Shown here: in pieces, positions 43,852 through 54,837 of the stretch
How positions within the stretch are numbered: the first letter of the stretch is position 1
Layout: every line of letters begins with the position of its first letter
Source of the DNA: Streptomyces aidingensis
GTDB lineage: Bacteria; Actinomycetota; Actinomycetes; Streptomycetales; Streptomycetaceae
NCBI RefSeq assembly: GCF_900112355.1
Contig: NZ_FOLM01000001.1
Coordinates: 789,276 to 853,275 of the forward strand
Reading direction: 5' to 3'
Length of the DNA stretch: 64,000 bases
Position numbers and translations under genes: made by a program
Notes under the pieces: generated by a model
Databases searched by the model: none
What the model saw: only the letters and a program-made list of their open reading frames with translations
What the model was told of the DNA's origin: nothing

Positions 43852-43903
43852 GCCCCCCTCGGCGGGAGATTCCCCACACCGGGGGATTCCCGCCAAGGGG
43901 GGC
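43852..43903. terminator. Imperfect hairpin after clpP2
   Basis: A long imperfect inverted repeat (CCCCCTCGGCGGGA... opposite ...TCCCGCCAAGGGGG) begins 14 bp after the clpP2 stop. It may end or attenuate transcription into clpX. Confidence 0.6.
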
Positions 43904-44059
43904 CATTCCGTCCGGGCGACGCGGTAACGTCGTCAGAACAGATACACGACTTCACGCACTGCCGGGCCGGGAGACCGGACCGTCAGGCGACAACCGGATT
44001 GACGCGACAAGCACAGGCACCGCTCCGGCGGCGGTGCGCGGGCGAAGGGACAGCACCTC

Positions 44060-45349
<1,290 letters not shown>

Positions 45350-45367
45350 CCGCCGCCCCGCACCGGG

Positions 45368-45415
45368 GACGAGGACGACAAGGACGACAAGGACGACAAG
45401 GACGACGAGGACGAG
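45368..45415. repeat. 9-bp tandem repeats (GACGACAAG)
   Basis: GACGACAAG is repeated three times at 45374-45400, flanked by GACGAG and GACGACGAG variants. It lies between the clpX stop and its terminator. Strong purine bias is seen on the plus strand. Confidence 0.85.
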
Positions 45416-45423
45416 CGTAGAAG

Positions 45424-45455
45424 CGGGCCGCCGGGGCCGGTGCCCCGGCGGCCCG
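45424..45455. terminator. clpX terminator
   Basis: A perfect 14-bp stem (45424-45437 with 45442-45455) has a CGGT loop. It also serves the convergent secreted-protein gene. Confidence 0.85.
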
Positions 45456-45527
45456 CCGCCGTCCGTGGCCACGGCTCACTCGCCGCCGCTGCGGTCTTGA
45501 CCAAACGCAGCAGCCAGACGTTTCAGC

Positions 45528-45881
45528 TCAAAGCCGAGTCCAGCAGGTCGCTGGCGTGTAAACGGCGCCCAGGTTGCCGAAGAGGTACTCCTTGAGCCAA
45601 AATCTGCTATTTGTTCCGCAGTCGGAGTGGGCCCCACCACTGACGCGGGCGTCGAAGCACCGTATGGCGCCCTTTGGTATGTACGCATATATTGCAGAGC
45701 CGGTGTTCGTGAGCATGCGGAGGGTCGTTGTCTGTCTTGCGACATACTCGACGCAGGCCGCAGCGGTCGCCTCTGACTCCGACGTCTCTGCTGAGGTGTT
45801 GGCGTGCGCGGTTGCTGCTGGCGTCGAGAAGGCAACGGCCAGGCTCAGTCCGAGCGTGAGGCGAACTAACCTTCGGTGCAT
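45528..45881 (-). CDS. Small secreted protein with four cysteines, unknown family
   Basis: The 117-aa product has a clear Sec signal peptide: basic MHRRLVRLT, hydrophobic LGLSLAVAF, and a cleavage site after AHA. The mature part of about 90 residues holds four Cys (in AAACVEY, IRCFDA, HSDCGTN, ATCWTRL), suggesting two disulfides. Codon 5 is TTA (45867-45869), so translation may depend on bldA. Base composition is clearly lower in GC than in the neighbours, suggesting transfer. AGGAGGGG precedes the ATG. A promoter covered by a palindrome lies just upstream. I do not recognise a function. Confidence 0.8.
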   Translation of the reverse strand: MHRRLVRLTLGLSLAVAFSTPAATAHANTSAETSESEATAAACVEYVARQTTTLRMLTNTGSAIYAYIPKGAIRCFDARVSGGAHSDCGTNSRFWLKEYLFGNLGAVYTPATCWTRL

Positions 45882-45921
45882 GTATCCCCTCCTGGGCGTA
45901 CAGAACGGATGTTCGATTCAA

Positions 45922-45950
45922 AGTGTATGTTTACATACACCCACAGTCAA
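45922..45950 (-). promoter_or_regulatory. Promoter overlapped by an 18-bp palindromic operator
   Basis: On the minus strand, TTGACT (-35, 45945-45950) and TACACT (-10, 45922-45927) are 17 bp apart. GTGTATGT-TT-ACATACAC (45923-45940) fills the spacer and most of the -10, so a bound repressor would block polymerase. The controlled gene is the secreted protein ending at 45528. Confidence 0.65.
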
Positions 45951-46027
45951 TGACGCCCCGCGGCTTACCGGGCAACGGCGGGGCATCATCACAGACACCC
46001 CGCCGTGCGCCCTACTGCTTGGGTTGC

Positions 46028-47104
46028 CTAGCTGCTAGTACGCTCCTGGAGAGAGTCATTGCGGAGCTGCTTGGCGATGTCTGCCGCCAGGCTCTTACCG
46101 ATCGGCTCGGGCTCCTTGAAGTTGGGAACCTCATCACTCGTTGGATCGAAGTCGCTTGGGATATTGGGGAGTGGGGCCACATACGTTGCTCCCACAGTGC
46201 TGTAGTCAGCCCAGAGACACACGGTGGCGGTGATCTTGTAGCCGACGCTCTCGTCCAGCTCGGTGCCCTGTGCCTGCTGGCACTTCATGGCCACGTCCTT
46301 GTCGGTGAAGGACTCCGCACTGCCGATCAGTTCGAGTTCGTCTTCCTCCCCGATTGACTTGGCCGTTTCGGCGAAAAGGAGCTCCACTGTCTGTTGCGGA
46401 TTCTCCACTTCCCCGTACAAGCCGCTGACGCCGAGGACTCGAGAGCCTTCCGGGTACAGGCCGAGCTCGACGGAATCGATGTCGAAGGTGTAGTACTCAC
46501 CGCTGACCTGCTCCATGTCAGCCAGTCCGGCTTTGCCCAGTTCCTCGGAGCTGAACGCCTCGTCGCCGCTACCCTTTTCGCTGAGTATGAATGCGCCGGA
46601 CTTCTCCGGCAGCACCAGGTCGTAGCGGGTGCCGTCGTCGGCGGCGATCTGCTCGTTGCCGCCGCTGAGCACGAAGTACAGGCCGCCGCCGACCGCGGCC
46701 AGGGCGACGATCGCGCCGATGATGACGCCCACCTTCTTGCCGGAGCCGCCGGAGGGGCCGGGCATCTGGTTGTACGGCTGCTGCTGGCCCGGGTAGGGCT
46801 GCTGCTGCCCGGGGTAGGCCGTGGGCGCGGGCGGCTGCTGCTGGTAGGGCCCCGGCTGCTGCGGGGCGCCGTAGGGGGCGCCCGGCTGCTGCGGCTGCGG
46901 CTGGGGCTGCCCGGGCTGCCCCGGGTACTGCGGCGGATAGCCGTAACCCGGCCCGCCGGGCGCCGCGCCGCCCTGGGCGTACGGGTTCGGGCCCGTCGGG
47001 GGCGGGCCCTGCGGCGGCTGCTGCCCTCCCCCGTACCCTCCGGGCCCGGGCTGCCCGGGCTGCGGGGGCTGCTGCCCGTACGGGCCCGGCTGGTGGTAAC
47101 TCAT
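46028..47104 (-). CDS. Membrane-anchored protein with Pro/Gln/Gly-rich N-terminus
   Basis: The 358-aa protein has a ~120-residue disordered cytoplasmic tail rich in PGQ and PYPGQQQ repeats. A single transmembrane helix follows ([20 protein letters not shown], about 125-145), then an extracytoplasmic domain of about 200 residues with a Cys pair (MKCQQ, VCLWAD). The 3' half has lower GC than the 5' half. The external domain resembles that of the next gene (CLWADYSTV against [18 protein letters not shown] against EQLRADSLR), so the two are paralogues. Function unknown. ATG 47104 follows GAGGGG. Confidence 0.8.
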   Translation of the reverse strand: MSYHQPGPYGQQPPQPGQPGPGGYGGGQQPPQGPPPTGPNPYAQGGAAPGGPGYGYPPQYPGQPGQPQPQPQQPGAPYGAPQQPGPYQQQPPAPTAYPGQQQPYPGQQQPYNQMPGPSGGSGKKVGVIIGAIVALAAVGGGLYFVLSGGNEQIAADDGTRYDLVLPEKSGAFILSEKGSGDEAFSSEELGKAGLADMEQVSGEYYTFDIDSVELGLYPEGSRVLGVSGLYGEVENPQQTVELLFAETAKSIGEEDELELIGSAESFTDKDVAMKCQQAQGTELDESVGYKITATVCLWADYSTVGATYVAPLPNIPSDFDPTSDEVPNFKEPEPIGKSLAADIAKQLRNDSLQERTSS

Positions 47105-47207
47105 CTGTTTCCCCTCAAAAACTCCGGTGCATTCCTGCGCACATCCTGTCCGACGAAATGCCCCGCTGTACATCCAAGTCCGGAACAACCCCGGTACGGT
47201 GACGGCC

Positions 47208-48092
47208 TCAGGCGCCGGTCGGTTTCGGCCCCGGGGCGGTTCGCCGGAGCGAATCGGCGCGCAACTGCTCCGTCACCTCGGCGGCTTCCTTCAGCGAGAC
47301 CGGCAGCGGCGGCGTGACCGGCACCGGGGCCAGTCCGTTCCAGTCGGCAGGCAGATCCGGCGGCACGGGCTCCAGCGTCACCAGTGCAACGGTGCCGTAG
47401 TCGGTCCAGAGGCACTCGGTCCAGGTCGGCCGGTAGTTCCACAGCGGGTCCAGGGTGCCGCGGATCTGCCAGCAGGTGACCGCCACATCGCCCTCGGCAT
47501 AGGACAGCGGCTTGCCGACCCGCGCGCCCGTGCCCTGCTCCGCCCAGGCGGCCATGGCGAGCGGCGCCACGGTGTCCCGGGCCGCCACCGGGTCCTCGAT
47601 CTGCCCCCAGAAGCCGTTGAGATGGGCCAGCACCACGCCCGGCACCCAGTCCCGGCCCCGCAGATCGCGGTCGGCGTACCGGGCGCCGACGGAGTCCCGG
47701 CCGGTCAGGCCGAGCGCGTCCTCCAGCTCATCGGCGAAGGCGATCTGCGAGTCGCCCAGATAGGAGCGGGTCCAGCCGCCGGACTCGGCGGGCGGCTCCA
47801 GGGTGTAGCGGGCCCCGTCGGAGGTGTCCGGCGGCCGGCCGGAGGCGGTGCCGTCCGGCTGCTGCTCGCCGGACGGCGGGCCGGTGCCGCCGCGGCCTTC
47901 GCCGTCGTCCCCGCCGCCGCCCCACAGCAGCGCGGCACTGATCGCCAGCGCCAGCGCCGTCGCCACCCCGAAACCCAGCCGCCCGGCGCCGCCGCCGCCC
48001 GCCCGCGGCCGTGGCGGCGGGGTTTCCGGCCAGGGCTCGTCCTCGGCCGTCCCCGGCCGCCGGTAGTCGCCGTCCGCCCCCGTGACGCCCAT
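47208..48092 (-). CDS. Membrane-anchored paralogue of the preceding gene
   Basis: The 294-aa protein has a short cytoplasmic tail, one transmembrane helix ([19 protein letters not shown], about 38-56), a disordered linker and an external domain. Shared features with the neighbour include the Cys pair (VTCWQ, ECLWTD) and the C-terminal [16 protein letters not shown] lies 7 bp before ATG 48092. Both genes run opposite to valS. The function is unknown; duplicates of this type are often envelope proteins. Confidence 0.78.
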   Translation of the reverse strand: MGVTGADGDYRRPGTAEDEPWPETPPPRPRAGGGGAGRLGFGVATALALAISAALLWGGGGDDGEGRGGTGPPSGEQQPDGTASGRPPDTSDGARYTLEPPAESGGWTRSYLGDSQIAFADELEDALGLTGRDSVGARYADRDLRGRDWVPGVVLAHLNGFWGQIEDPVAARDTVAPLAMAAWAEQGTGARVGKPLSYAEGDVAVTCWQIRGTLDPLWNYRPTWTECLWTDYGTVALVTLEPVPPDLPADWNGLAPVPVTPPLPVSLKEAAEVTEQLRADSLRRTAPGPKPTGA

Positions 48093-48248
48093 GGCGTGCC
48101 TCCCCCTCACTCCCCGACCGGTTCCGAGAGCACTCGATCATCCTGTCGAAGATGCCCTCCGGTGTACACCTGCCAGGGGCCCGCCCCGGCGCTGTCCGGG
48201 CCCGTCCGGCAGGTCCAAACCGATTCGAAACGGCACCCGTGGCGTCGA

Positions 48249-48261
48249 TACACTGACGCCG
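48249..48261 (+). promoter_or_regulatory. valS -10 element, predicted leaderless transcript
   Basis: TACACT (48249-48254) ends 6 bp before the GTG start at 48261, so transcription should begin at or next to the start codon. No ribosome-binding sequence is present upstream. Confidence 0.5.
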
Positions 48262-50915
48262 TGACCGAACACACTCAGCAGCCGACAGCGACCTCCGCGC
48301 CCCTCGCCGAGGGCCGGACCCCCACGCCCGCCGAACTGCCCACGCAGTATGTACCGGCCGAGGCCGAGGGGAAGCTGTACGAGCGCTGGGTGGAGAACGG
48401 CTGGTTCGAGGCGGACGCCGCCAGTGACAAGCCGCCCTACACCATCGTCATCCCGCCGCCCAATGTCACCGGTTCGCTCCATCTGGGCCATGCCTTCCAG
48501 CACACGCTGATGGACGCGCTGACCCGCCGCAAGCGGATGCAGGGCCATGAGGCGCTGTGGCTGCCCGGCATGGACCACGCGGGCATCGCCACCCAGAACC
48601 GGGTCGAGCAGCAGCTGGCCGGGGAGGGCAAGTCCCGGCACGACCTGGGCCGGGAGGCGTTCGTCGAGCGGGTCTGGAAGTGGAAGGACGAGTACGGCGG
48701 CAGAATCCTCGGCCAGATGCGGCGGCTGGGGGACGGCGTCGACTGGTCGCGCGAGCGCTTCACCATGGACGAGGGCCTGTCCCGCGCCGTCCAGACCATC
48801 TTCAAGCGGCTCTACGACGACGGCCTGATCTACCGCGCCGAGCGGATCATCAACTGGTGCCCGCGCTGCCTCACCGCGATCTCCGACATCGAGGTCGACC
48901 ACGAGGAGCGGGACGGCGAACTGGTCTCCATCCGCTACGGCGAGGGGGAGCGGTCCATCGTCGTCGCCACCACCCGGGCGGAGACCATGCTCGGCGACAC
49001 CGCGGTCGCCGTCCACCCGGACGACGAGCGCTACCGGCATCTCGTCGGCACCGAGGTCGAGCTGCCGCTCACCGGCCGCCGCATCCCGGTCATCGCGGAC
49101 GCGCATGTCGACCCGGCGTTCGGCACCGGCGCGGTCAAGGTCACCCCCGCGCACGACCCCAACGACTTCGAGATCGGCCGCCGCCACGACCTGCCCATGC
49201 TGACCGTCATGGACGACCACGCGGTCATCACCGCGCACGGCCCGTTCCAGGGGCTGGACCGGCTGGAGGCCCGTTCGGCGGTGGTCGGCGCGCTGCGCGA
49301 GCAGGGCCGGATCGTCGCCGAGAAGCGGCCCTACGTGCACGCGGTCGGGCACTGCTCGCGCTGCCACACCATCATCGAACCGCGGCTGTCCATGCAGTGG
49401 TGGGTCAAGGTCGGCCCGCTGGCCCGGGCCGCCGGGGACGCGGTCCGGGACGGCCGGGTCACCATCCACCCCAAGGAGCTGGCCGGCCGCTACTTCCAGT
49501 GGGTGGACAACATGCACGACTGGTGCATCTCGCGCCAGTTGTGGTGGGGCCACCGCATCCCGGTCTGGTACGGGCCGGACGGCGAGGTCCGCTGCGTCGG
49601 CCCGGACGAGCAGCCGCCCTCCGGCCCCGGCTGGACCCAGGACACCGATGTCCTGGACACCTGGTTCTCCTCCGGGCTGTGGCCGTTCTCCACGCTCGGC
49701 TGGCCGGACGACACCCCGGACCTGGCGAAGTTCTATCCGACCGATGTCCTGCTCACCGGCCACGACATCATCTTCTTCTGGGTCGCCCGGATGATGATGT
49801 TCGGCCTGTACGCCATGGACGGCGAGGTCCCCTTCCGCACCATCGCGCTGACCGGCCTGGTCCGGGACGAGCGCGGCAAGAAGATGTCCAAGTCCTTCGG
49901 CAATGTGGTCGACCCGCTGGACTGGATGGAGAAGTACGGCTCGGACGCGGTCCGTTTCACCCTGGCGCGGGGCGCCAACCCGGGCGTCGACGTCCCGATC
50001 GGCGAGGACTGGGTCCAGGCCTCCCGCAACTTCGCCAACAAGATCTGGAACGCCACCCGCTTCGCCCTGCTCAACGGCGCCACGGTGGAGGGCCCGCTGC
50101 CCGCCCCCGAGCGCCTGGGCGCCACCGACCGCTGGATTCTGTCCCGTCTCAACTCGGTGATCGCCGAGGCCGACGCCTACTACGACGACTACCAGTTCGC
50201 CAAGCTCTGCGACACCCTCTACCACTTCGCGTGGGACGAGGTCTTCGACTGGTACGTCGAGCTGTCCAAGACCACCTTCGCGGCCGGCGGACCGGAGGCC
50301 GAGGCCTCCCGCCGGGTCCTCGGCGAGGTCCTGGACGCCCTGCTCCGGCTTCTCCACCCGGTCATCCCGTTCGTCACCGAGGAGCTCTGGACCACCCTGA
50401 CCGGCCGGCCGTCCCTGGTCATCGCCGACTGGCCCGGGGACAGCGGCTTCCGGGACCGGGCCGCCGAGGCGGAGCTCGCCGCCGTCCAGCAGCTCGTCAC
50501 CGAGGTCCGCCGGTTCCGCCACGACCAGGGCCTCCAGCCCGGCCAGCGGGTCCCGGCCCGGCTCGACCTCGGGGCCACCCCGCTGCCGCCGCACGAGGAG
50601 GCCATCCGCGCCCTGCTCCGCCTCCAGCCCCCGGCCGGCGCCTTCTCGGCGACCGCCACCCTGGACGCCGGCGGCGCCACGGTCTCGCTCGACCTCTCCG
50701 GTGTCATCGATGTGGCGGCCGAGCGCAAGCGGCTCACCAAGGACCTGGCGGCGGCCGAGAAGGAGCTGGCCCAGACCGCGGCCAAGCTGGCCAACGAGAG
50801 CTTCCTGGCCAAGGCCCCGGAGCCGGTGGTGGCCAAGATCCGCACCCGCCGGGCCCAGGCGGAGGCCGACATCGCCCGCATCACCGCCCAGCTCGACCGC
50901 CTCCCGGCCGCCTGA
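48261..50915 (+). CDS. valS: Valyl-tRNA synthetase
   Basis: The 884-aa class I synthetase has the HIGH-type signature GSLHLGHAF, the editing domain (about 220-400), KKMSKSFGN and a C-terminal tRNA-binding coiled-coil arm ([20 protein letters not shown] region). It charges tRNA-Val. An N-terminal ~25-residue tail precedes the conserved start. GTG 48261 is supported by the nearby -10 rather than by a ribosome site. Confidence 0.97.
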   Translation: MTEHTQQPTATSAPLAEGRTPTPAELPTQYVPAEAEGKLYERWVENGWFEADAASDKPPYTIVIPPPNVTGSLHLGHAFQHTLMDALTRRKRMQGHEALWLPGMDHAGIATQNRVEQQLAGEGKSRHDLGREAFVERVWKWKDEYGGRILGQMRRLGDGVDWSRERFTMDEGLSRAVQTIFKRLYDDGLIYRAERIINWCPRCLTAISDIEVDHEERDGELVSIRYGEGERSIVVATTRAETMLGDTAVAVHPDDERYRHLVGTEVELPLTGRRIPVIADAHVDPAFGTGAVKVTPAHDPNDFEIGRRHDLPMLTVMDDHAVITAHGPFQGLDRLEARSAVVGALREQGRIVAEKRPYVHAVGHCSRCHTIIEPRLSMQWWVKVGPLARAAGDAVRDGRVTIHPKELAGRYFQWVDNMHDWCISRQLWWGHRIPVWYGPDGEVRCVGPDEQPPSGPGWTQDTDVLDTWFSSGLWPFSTLGWPDDTPDLAKFYPTDVLLTGHDIIFFWVARMMMFGLYAMDGEVPFRTIALTGLVRDERGKKMSKSFGNVVDPLDWMEKYGSDAVRFTLARGANPGVDVPIGEDWVQASRNFANKIWNATRFALLNGATVEGPLPAPERLGATDRWILSRLNSVIAEADAYYDDYQFAKLCDTLYHFAWDEVFDWYVELSKTTFAAGGPEAEASRRVLGEVLDALLRLLHPVIPFVTEELWTTLTGRPSLVIADWPGDSGFRDRAAEAELAAVQQLVTEVRRFRHDQGLQPGQRVPARLDLGATPLPPHEEAIRALLRLQPPAGAFSATATLDAGGATVSLDLSGVIDVAAERKRLTKDLAAAEKELAQTAAKLANESFLAKAPEPVVAKIRTRRAQAEADIARITAQLDRLPAA

Positions 50916-50968
50916 GCCGGAACGCACTACCCCTCCGGACGTCTCCGCCAGACGTCTCCGCCGCACCG

Positions 50969-51014
50969 AAGCCGCCGCCGGGCACCCGCTCACCGGGCCG
51001 CCCGGCGGCGGCTT
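50969..51014. terminator. valS terminator
   Basis: A perfect 15-bp stem (50969-50983 with 51000-51014) and 16-nt loop lie 54 bp after the valS stop. It is also suitable for the convergent lipoprotein gene. Confidence 0.8.
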
Positions 51015-51095
51015 TGTCCGGGACCCCGGCCGTCATGGCCGACGAGTCCCTGCTGCGGCTGCTGCCCGGTCAGCGGTGGCGGACCGGGCTGGGCC

Positions 51096-51341
51096 TTACG
51101 GCACCGGGACGGCCGTGCTCGGCCCCGGCTCCACGCCCTCCGGCGGATACTCGCAGTCCAGGGCGGCCATCTCCCGGTCCCCGTCGTCCCCGTCGATGAC
51201 CACGGCGCCGGTGCACACCCGCCCGTGTTCGTCGGTGAAGGTGACGATCTCGCTGCGGTCGTTTCTCGCGCATCCCGCCAGCGCCAGCACCCCGGCCACC
51301 GCCAGCGCCGCCACCGCTGTTCCCCTGCCTGCCCGCACCAT
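51096..51341 (-). CDS. Small putative lipoprotein
   Basis: The 81-aa product has a lipoprotein signal: a basic start, the hydrophobic stretch TAVAALAVAGVLAL and lipobox LAGC (Cys24). The mature part is only ~58 residues with two further cysteines (RVCTG, LDCEYP). A GAGGAGGGGG site precedes ATG 51341. It is presumably anchored outside the membrane. Function unknown. Confidence 0.75.
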   Translation of the reverse strand: MVRAGRGTAVAALAVAGVLALAGCARNDRSEIVTFTDEHGRVCTGAVVIDGDDGDREMAALDCEYPPEGVEPGPSTAVPVP

Positions 51342-51439
51342 CCGCCCCCTCCTCGCTCCAGATGTCCGGACTCCTTGATACCAAGGCCGGTTGAACCCCG
51401 GCGCAACGTCCGGTCACAGACGTGCGGCAGGATGTCCGG

Positions 51440-53179
51440 ATGCATGACGGGGGAGCCGCCGAGGAGATGACCACCACCGGCACCGGGCCGTGCCGGGACG
51501 GCTGCACCGGAACCCGGGTGGCCGGCCGCACCGCCTGCCTCGCCCACCTGCCGGAGCCGCAGCGCACCGAGTACCTCGGCTCGCTCGCACCGGGCGCCGA
51601 TCTGGACCTGCGCGGCACGGTCCTCACCCCGGAGCTGCTCACCGCGCTGCTCACCGCGCTCCGCGATCCGGCCGCCCGCCGGCCGCTGATCGGCACCGCC
51701 CGCTTCGACGGGGCCCGCTTCACCGGCCCGGCCGACTTCGGCGGTGCGCGCTTCACCGGGGACGCCTGGTTCCCGGGCGTCCGCTTCGAGGACGAGATGT
51801 CGCTGGCCGGTGCCGAATTCGGCGGCGACGCCTGGTTCCACGGCGCCCGCTTCGCGCGCACCGCCGGTTTCGGCGGCGCCCAGTTCCGGGGCAACGCCTG
51901 GTTCCACGACACCCGCTTCGGCGGGGACGGCTGGTTCGGCAGCGCCCGCTTCCACGGCGGCGGCTGGTTCGCGGGCGCGTGCTTCGACGGCCGGGCCCGG
52001 TTCGGCGCCGCCCAGTTCACCGGCGACGCCCGCTTCAACGACGCCCGCTTCCGGACGGACGCCTACTTCACCGTCGCCCGCTTCTCCGGGGCCGCCAACT
52101 TCGACAACGCCGAGTTCACCGGCACCGCGGGCTTCGGCGGCGCCCGCTTCCTCGGCGCCGCCTTCTTCGGCGAGACGCGGTTCGCCGCCAACGCCCGCTT
52201 CGACACCGCCCGGTTCGGCGAAGCGCTGACCCTGGGACCCCTGGTCTGCGCCGAGGCGCTGGTGCTCGCCGGCGCGGTGTTCGGCGCACCGGTGGTGATC
52301 GAGGCGGCCGTGCGCCGGGCCGTGTGCGTACGGACCCGGTGGACCTCCACCGCCACCCTGCGGCTGCGCCACGCCACCGTGGACCTGACCGACGCCGTGC
52401 TCGAGTTCCCGGTCACCATCGCCGCCGCGCCGCCCTTCCGGGGGCAGGAGACGCCGTTCACGGACCGTGAGCCGGCCGGTGTCCGCCTGCTCTCCCTCGA
52501 CGGCGCGGACGCCGCGCATCTGACCCTCAACTCCGTGGACCTCTCCGCATGCCGCTTCGCGGGCGCGCTCCATCTGGACCAGCTCCGGCTGGAGGGCCGC
52601 TGCACCTTCGGCTCCACCCCGCGCCGCTGGAGCCCGCGCCGCACCCTGGCCGAAGAACACCACTGGCGCGCCTGGTCCGTGCCGCCGGAGGGCTCGCCGG
52701 CCCCGCCGGAACCCGCCGCCCTCTCCGTTCTCTACCGCCAGCTCCGCAAGTCCCTGGAGGACGGCAAGAACGAGCCGGACGCCGCCGACTTCTACTACGG
52801 CGAGATGGAGATGCGCCGCCATGACACCACCCGTCCCCGCGCCGAACGGGCCCTGCTGACCGCCTACTGGGCGCTGTCCGGCTACGGCCTGCGCGCCTCC
52901 CGGGCCCTGGGCTGGCTGTCCGCCGCCATCACCGTGACCGTTGCCGCCCTCACCCTGTGGGGCGTCCCGGCCGGGCCGCCGTACGGCTCCGGCACCGGCC
53001 GGTTCACGGCCGAGCGCGTGGACACCGCCTTCCAGGTCGCGGTGAACTCCGTCGTCTTCCGCTCCGCCGAGGAGGACCTGACCACCGCCGGTGCCTATAT
53101 CGAGCTGACCGCCCGGCTCACCGAGCCCATCCTGCTCGGCCTCGCCATCCTCGCCGTCCGCGGCCGTCTCAAGCGCTGA
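51440..53179 (+). CDS. Phe-centred pentapeptide-repeat protein with C-terminal membrane helices
   Basis: About 579 aa. After a Cys-containing N-terminus (GPCRDGCTG, TACLAHL), residues ~95-275 form pentapeptide repeats with Phe at the central position (pattern ARFxG-xAxFx), predicting a right-handed beta-helix. A degenerate repeat/linker region follows, and two hydrophobic segments near the C-terminus (GWLSAAITVTVAALTLWG; TEPILLGLAILAV) should anchor it. Similar actinobacterial proteins are unassigned membrane proteins. ATG 51440 is chosen; ATG 51467 is an alternative with a closer GAGGAG. Confidence 0.82.
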   Translation: MHDGGAAEEMTTTGTGPCRDGCTGTRVAGRTACLAHLPEPQRTEYLGSLAPGADLDLRGTVLTPELLTALLTALRDPAARRPLIGTARFDGARFTGPADFGGARFTGDAWFPGVRFEDEMSLAGAEFGGDAWFHGARFARTAGFGGAQFRGNAWFHDTRFGGDGWFGSARFHGGGWFAGACFDGRARFGAAQFTGDARFNDARFRTDAYFTVARFSGAANFDNAEFTGTAGFGGARFLGAAFFGETRFAANARFDTARFGEALTLGPLVCAEALVLAGAVFGAPVVIEAAVRRAVCVRTRWTSTATLRLRHATVDLTDAVLEFPVTIAAAPPFRGQETPFTDREPAGVRLLSLDGADAAHLTLNSVDLSACRFAGALHLDQLRLEGRCTFGSTPRRWSPRRTLAEEHHWRAWSVPPEGSPAPPEPAALSVLYRQLRKSLEDGKNEPDAADFYYGEMEMRRHDTTRPRAERALLTAYWALSGYGLRASRALGWLSAAITVTVAALTLWGVPAGPPYGSGTGRFTAERVDTAFQVAVNSVVFRSAEEDLTTAGAYIELTARLTEPILLGLAILAVRGRLKR

Positions 53180-53269
53180 CCCCGGCGCCACGGAGCGCAC
53201 ACGGCCACGGCGGGCGGGAGCGGAAGACGCCGGTGAGCGAGGTGGTCCCGGGAGGCGGCGGGCGGTTCG

Positions 53270-53282
53270 TAGACTGGGGGGG
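53270..53282 (+). promoter_or_regulatory. folC -10 element, predicted leaderless transcript
   Basis: TAGACT (53270-53275) ends 6 bp before the GTG start at 53282, the same layout as valS. A G-run fills the gap. Confidence 0.45.
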
Positions 53283-54832
53283 TGAGTGATCAGCCTTCTC
53301 CGTTCGAGCCCGATGAGTCCGGTGACGATGCGCGCCGGGCGGAGGACGACATGTTCTCGGAGATCGTGGGGGAGGAGACGCAGCGGGATCCGGATCTGGC
53401 GGTGATCGAGGCCGGGAGCCGCACCCTGCGGACGATCGCGGGGGCGCCGGGCGCCGAGGACGAGGTGCCGGGGCGGCCGGAGGATCCGGAGACGGACCGG
53501 GCGCTGCGCGAGGTGGAGACCGAGCTGGCCAAGCGCTGGCCGGAGACCAGGCTCGAGCCCTCACTGGTCCGGATCAGGGCCCTGATGGAGCTGCTCGGCG
53601 ATCCGCAGCGGACCTACCCGACGATTCACATCACCGGGACCAACGGCAAGACGACCACCGCCCGGATGATCGAGGCGCTGCTCGCCACGTTCGAGCTGCG
53701 GACCGGCCGGTACAGCAGCCCGCATGTGCAGTCGGTGACGGAGCGGATCAGCCTGGACCGGCGGCCGATCCCGGCGGAGCGGTTCGTCGGCACCTACGAG
53801 GATCTCAGGCCCTATGTCGAGCTGGTGGACTCGCGCCAGGAGCACCGGCTGTCGTTCTTCGAGGTGCTGACGGGCATGGCCTATGCCGCGTTCGCGGACG
53901 CGCCGGTGGACGTGGCCGTGATCGAGGTCGGCATGGGCGGTGAGTGGGACGCCACCAATGTGATCGACGCGGGCGTGGCCGTGGTGACGCCGATCTCGCT
54001 GGATCACACCGACCGGCTGGGCGACACACCGGAGAAGATCGCCGGGGAGAAGTCGGGGATCATCAAGCCGGGCGCCACCGTGATCCTTTCCCAGCAGCCG
54101 GTGGAGGCGGCGGCCGTGATGCTGCGCCGGGCCGGTGAGCGGGACGCGACCGTGGCCCGCGAAGGGCTGGAGTTCGGGGTGCTGGCCCGGGAGATCGCGG
54201 TGGGCGGGCAGTTGCTCACCCTGCGCGGCCTGGGCGGCGAGTACCCCGAGATCTTTCTGCCGCTGCACGGCGAGCACATGGCGCACAACGCGGCGGGGGC
54301 GCTGGCCGCCGTGGAGGCGTTCTTCGGTGTGGGGCAGGTGCCCGGGCGGACGCTGGACATGGAGGTGGTCCGGCAGGCGTTCGCCTCGGTCACCTCGCCC
54401 GGCCGGCTGGAGGTGGTCCGGACCAGCCCGGCGGTGATCCTGGACGCGGCGCACAACCCGGCGGGGGCGGCGGCCACGGCGTCGGCGGTCCAGGAGGCGT
54501 TCACCTTCAGCAAGCTGGTCGGGGTGATCGGGCCCAGCGCCGACAAGGACGTCCGCGGTTTTCTGGAGGCGCTGGAGCCGGTGCTCGCCGAGGTGGTGGT
54601 GACCCGGAACTCCTCCCACCGGGCCATGGACGTGGACGCCCTGGCCGCCCTCGCCGTCGAGGTCTTCGGCGAGGACCGGGTGCAGGTGGAGCCGCGGCTG
54701 GACGACGCGCTGGACGCGGCCGTCACCCTGGCCGAGGAAGAGGACGCGTACGCGGGCGCCGGCGTGCTGGTCACCGGCTCGGTGATCACGGTCGGCGAGG
54801 CCCGTCTGCTGCTGGGGAAGGATCACCGGTAA
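53282..54832 (+). CDS. folC: Bifunctional folylpolyglutamate/dihydrofolate synthase
   Basis: The 516-aa Mur-ligase family enzyme has P-loop HITGTNGKTTTARM (about 116-129), the DRLGDTPEKIAGEKSGIIKP block, and DAAHNPAGAAA in the C-terminal domain. An acidic ~85-residue N-terminal extension precedes the catalytic core. It adds glutamate to folates and may make dihydrofolate. The DUF4233 gene follows after 5 bp. Confidence 0.95.
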   Translation: MSDQPSPFEPDESGDDARRAEDDMFSEIVGEETQRDPDLAVIEAGSRTLRTIAGAPGAEDEVPGRPEDPETDRALREVETELAKRWPETRLEPSLVRIRALMELLGDPQRTYPTIHITGTNGKTTTARMIEALLATFELRTGRYSSPHVQSVTERISLDRRPIPAERFVGTYEDLRPYVELVDSRQEHRLSFFEVLTGMAYAAFADAPVDVAVIEVGMGGEWDATNVIDAGVAVVTPISLDHTDRLGDTPEKIAGEKSGIIKPGATVILSQQPVEAAAVMLRRAGERDATVAREGLEFGVLAREIAVGGQLLTLRGLGGEYPEIFLPLHGEHMAHNAAGALAAVEAFFGVGQVPGRTLDMEVVRQAFASVTSPGRLEVVRTSPAVILDAAHNPAGAAATASAVQEAFTFSKLVGVIGPSADKDVRGFLEALEPVLAEVVVTRNSSHRAMDVDALAALAVEVFGEDRVQVEPRLDDALDAAVTLAEEEDAYAGAGVLVTGSVITVGEARLLLGKDHR

Positions 54833-54837
54833 CCGCC

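Noticed and set aside
45368..45415. A coding extension or tag-like DDK repeat protein
   Set aside because: It lies after the clpX stop with no start or ribosome site of its own.
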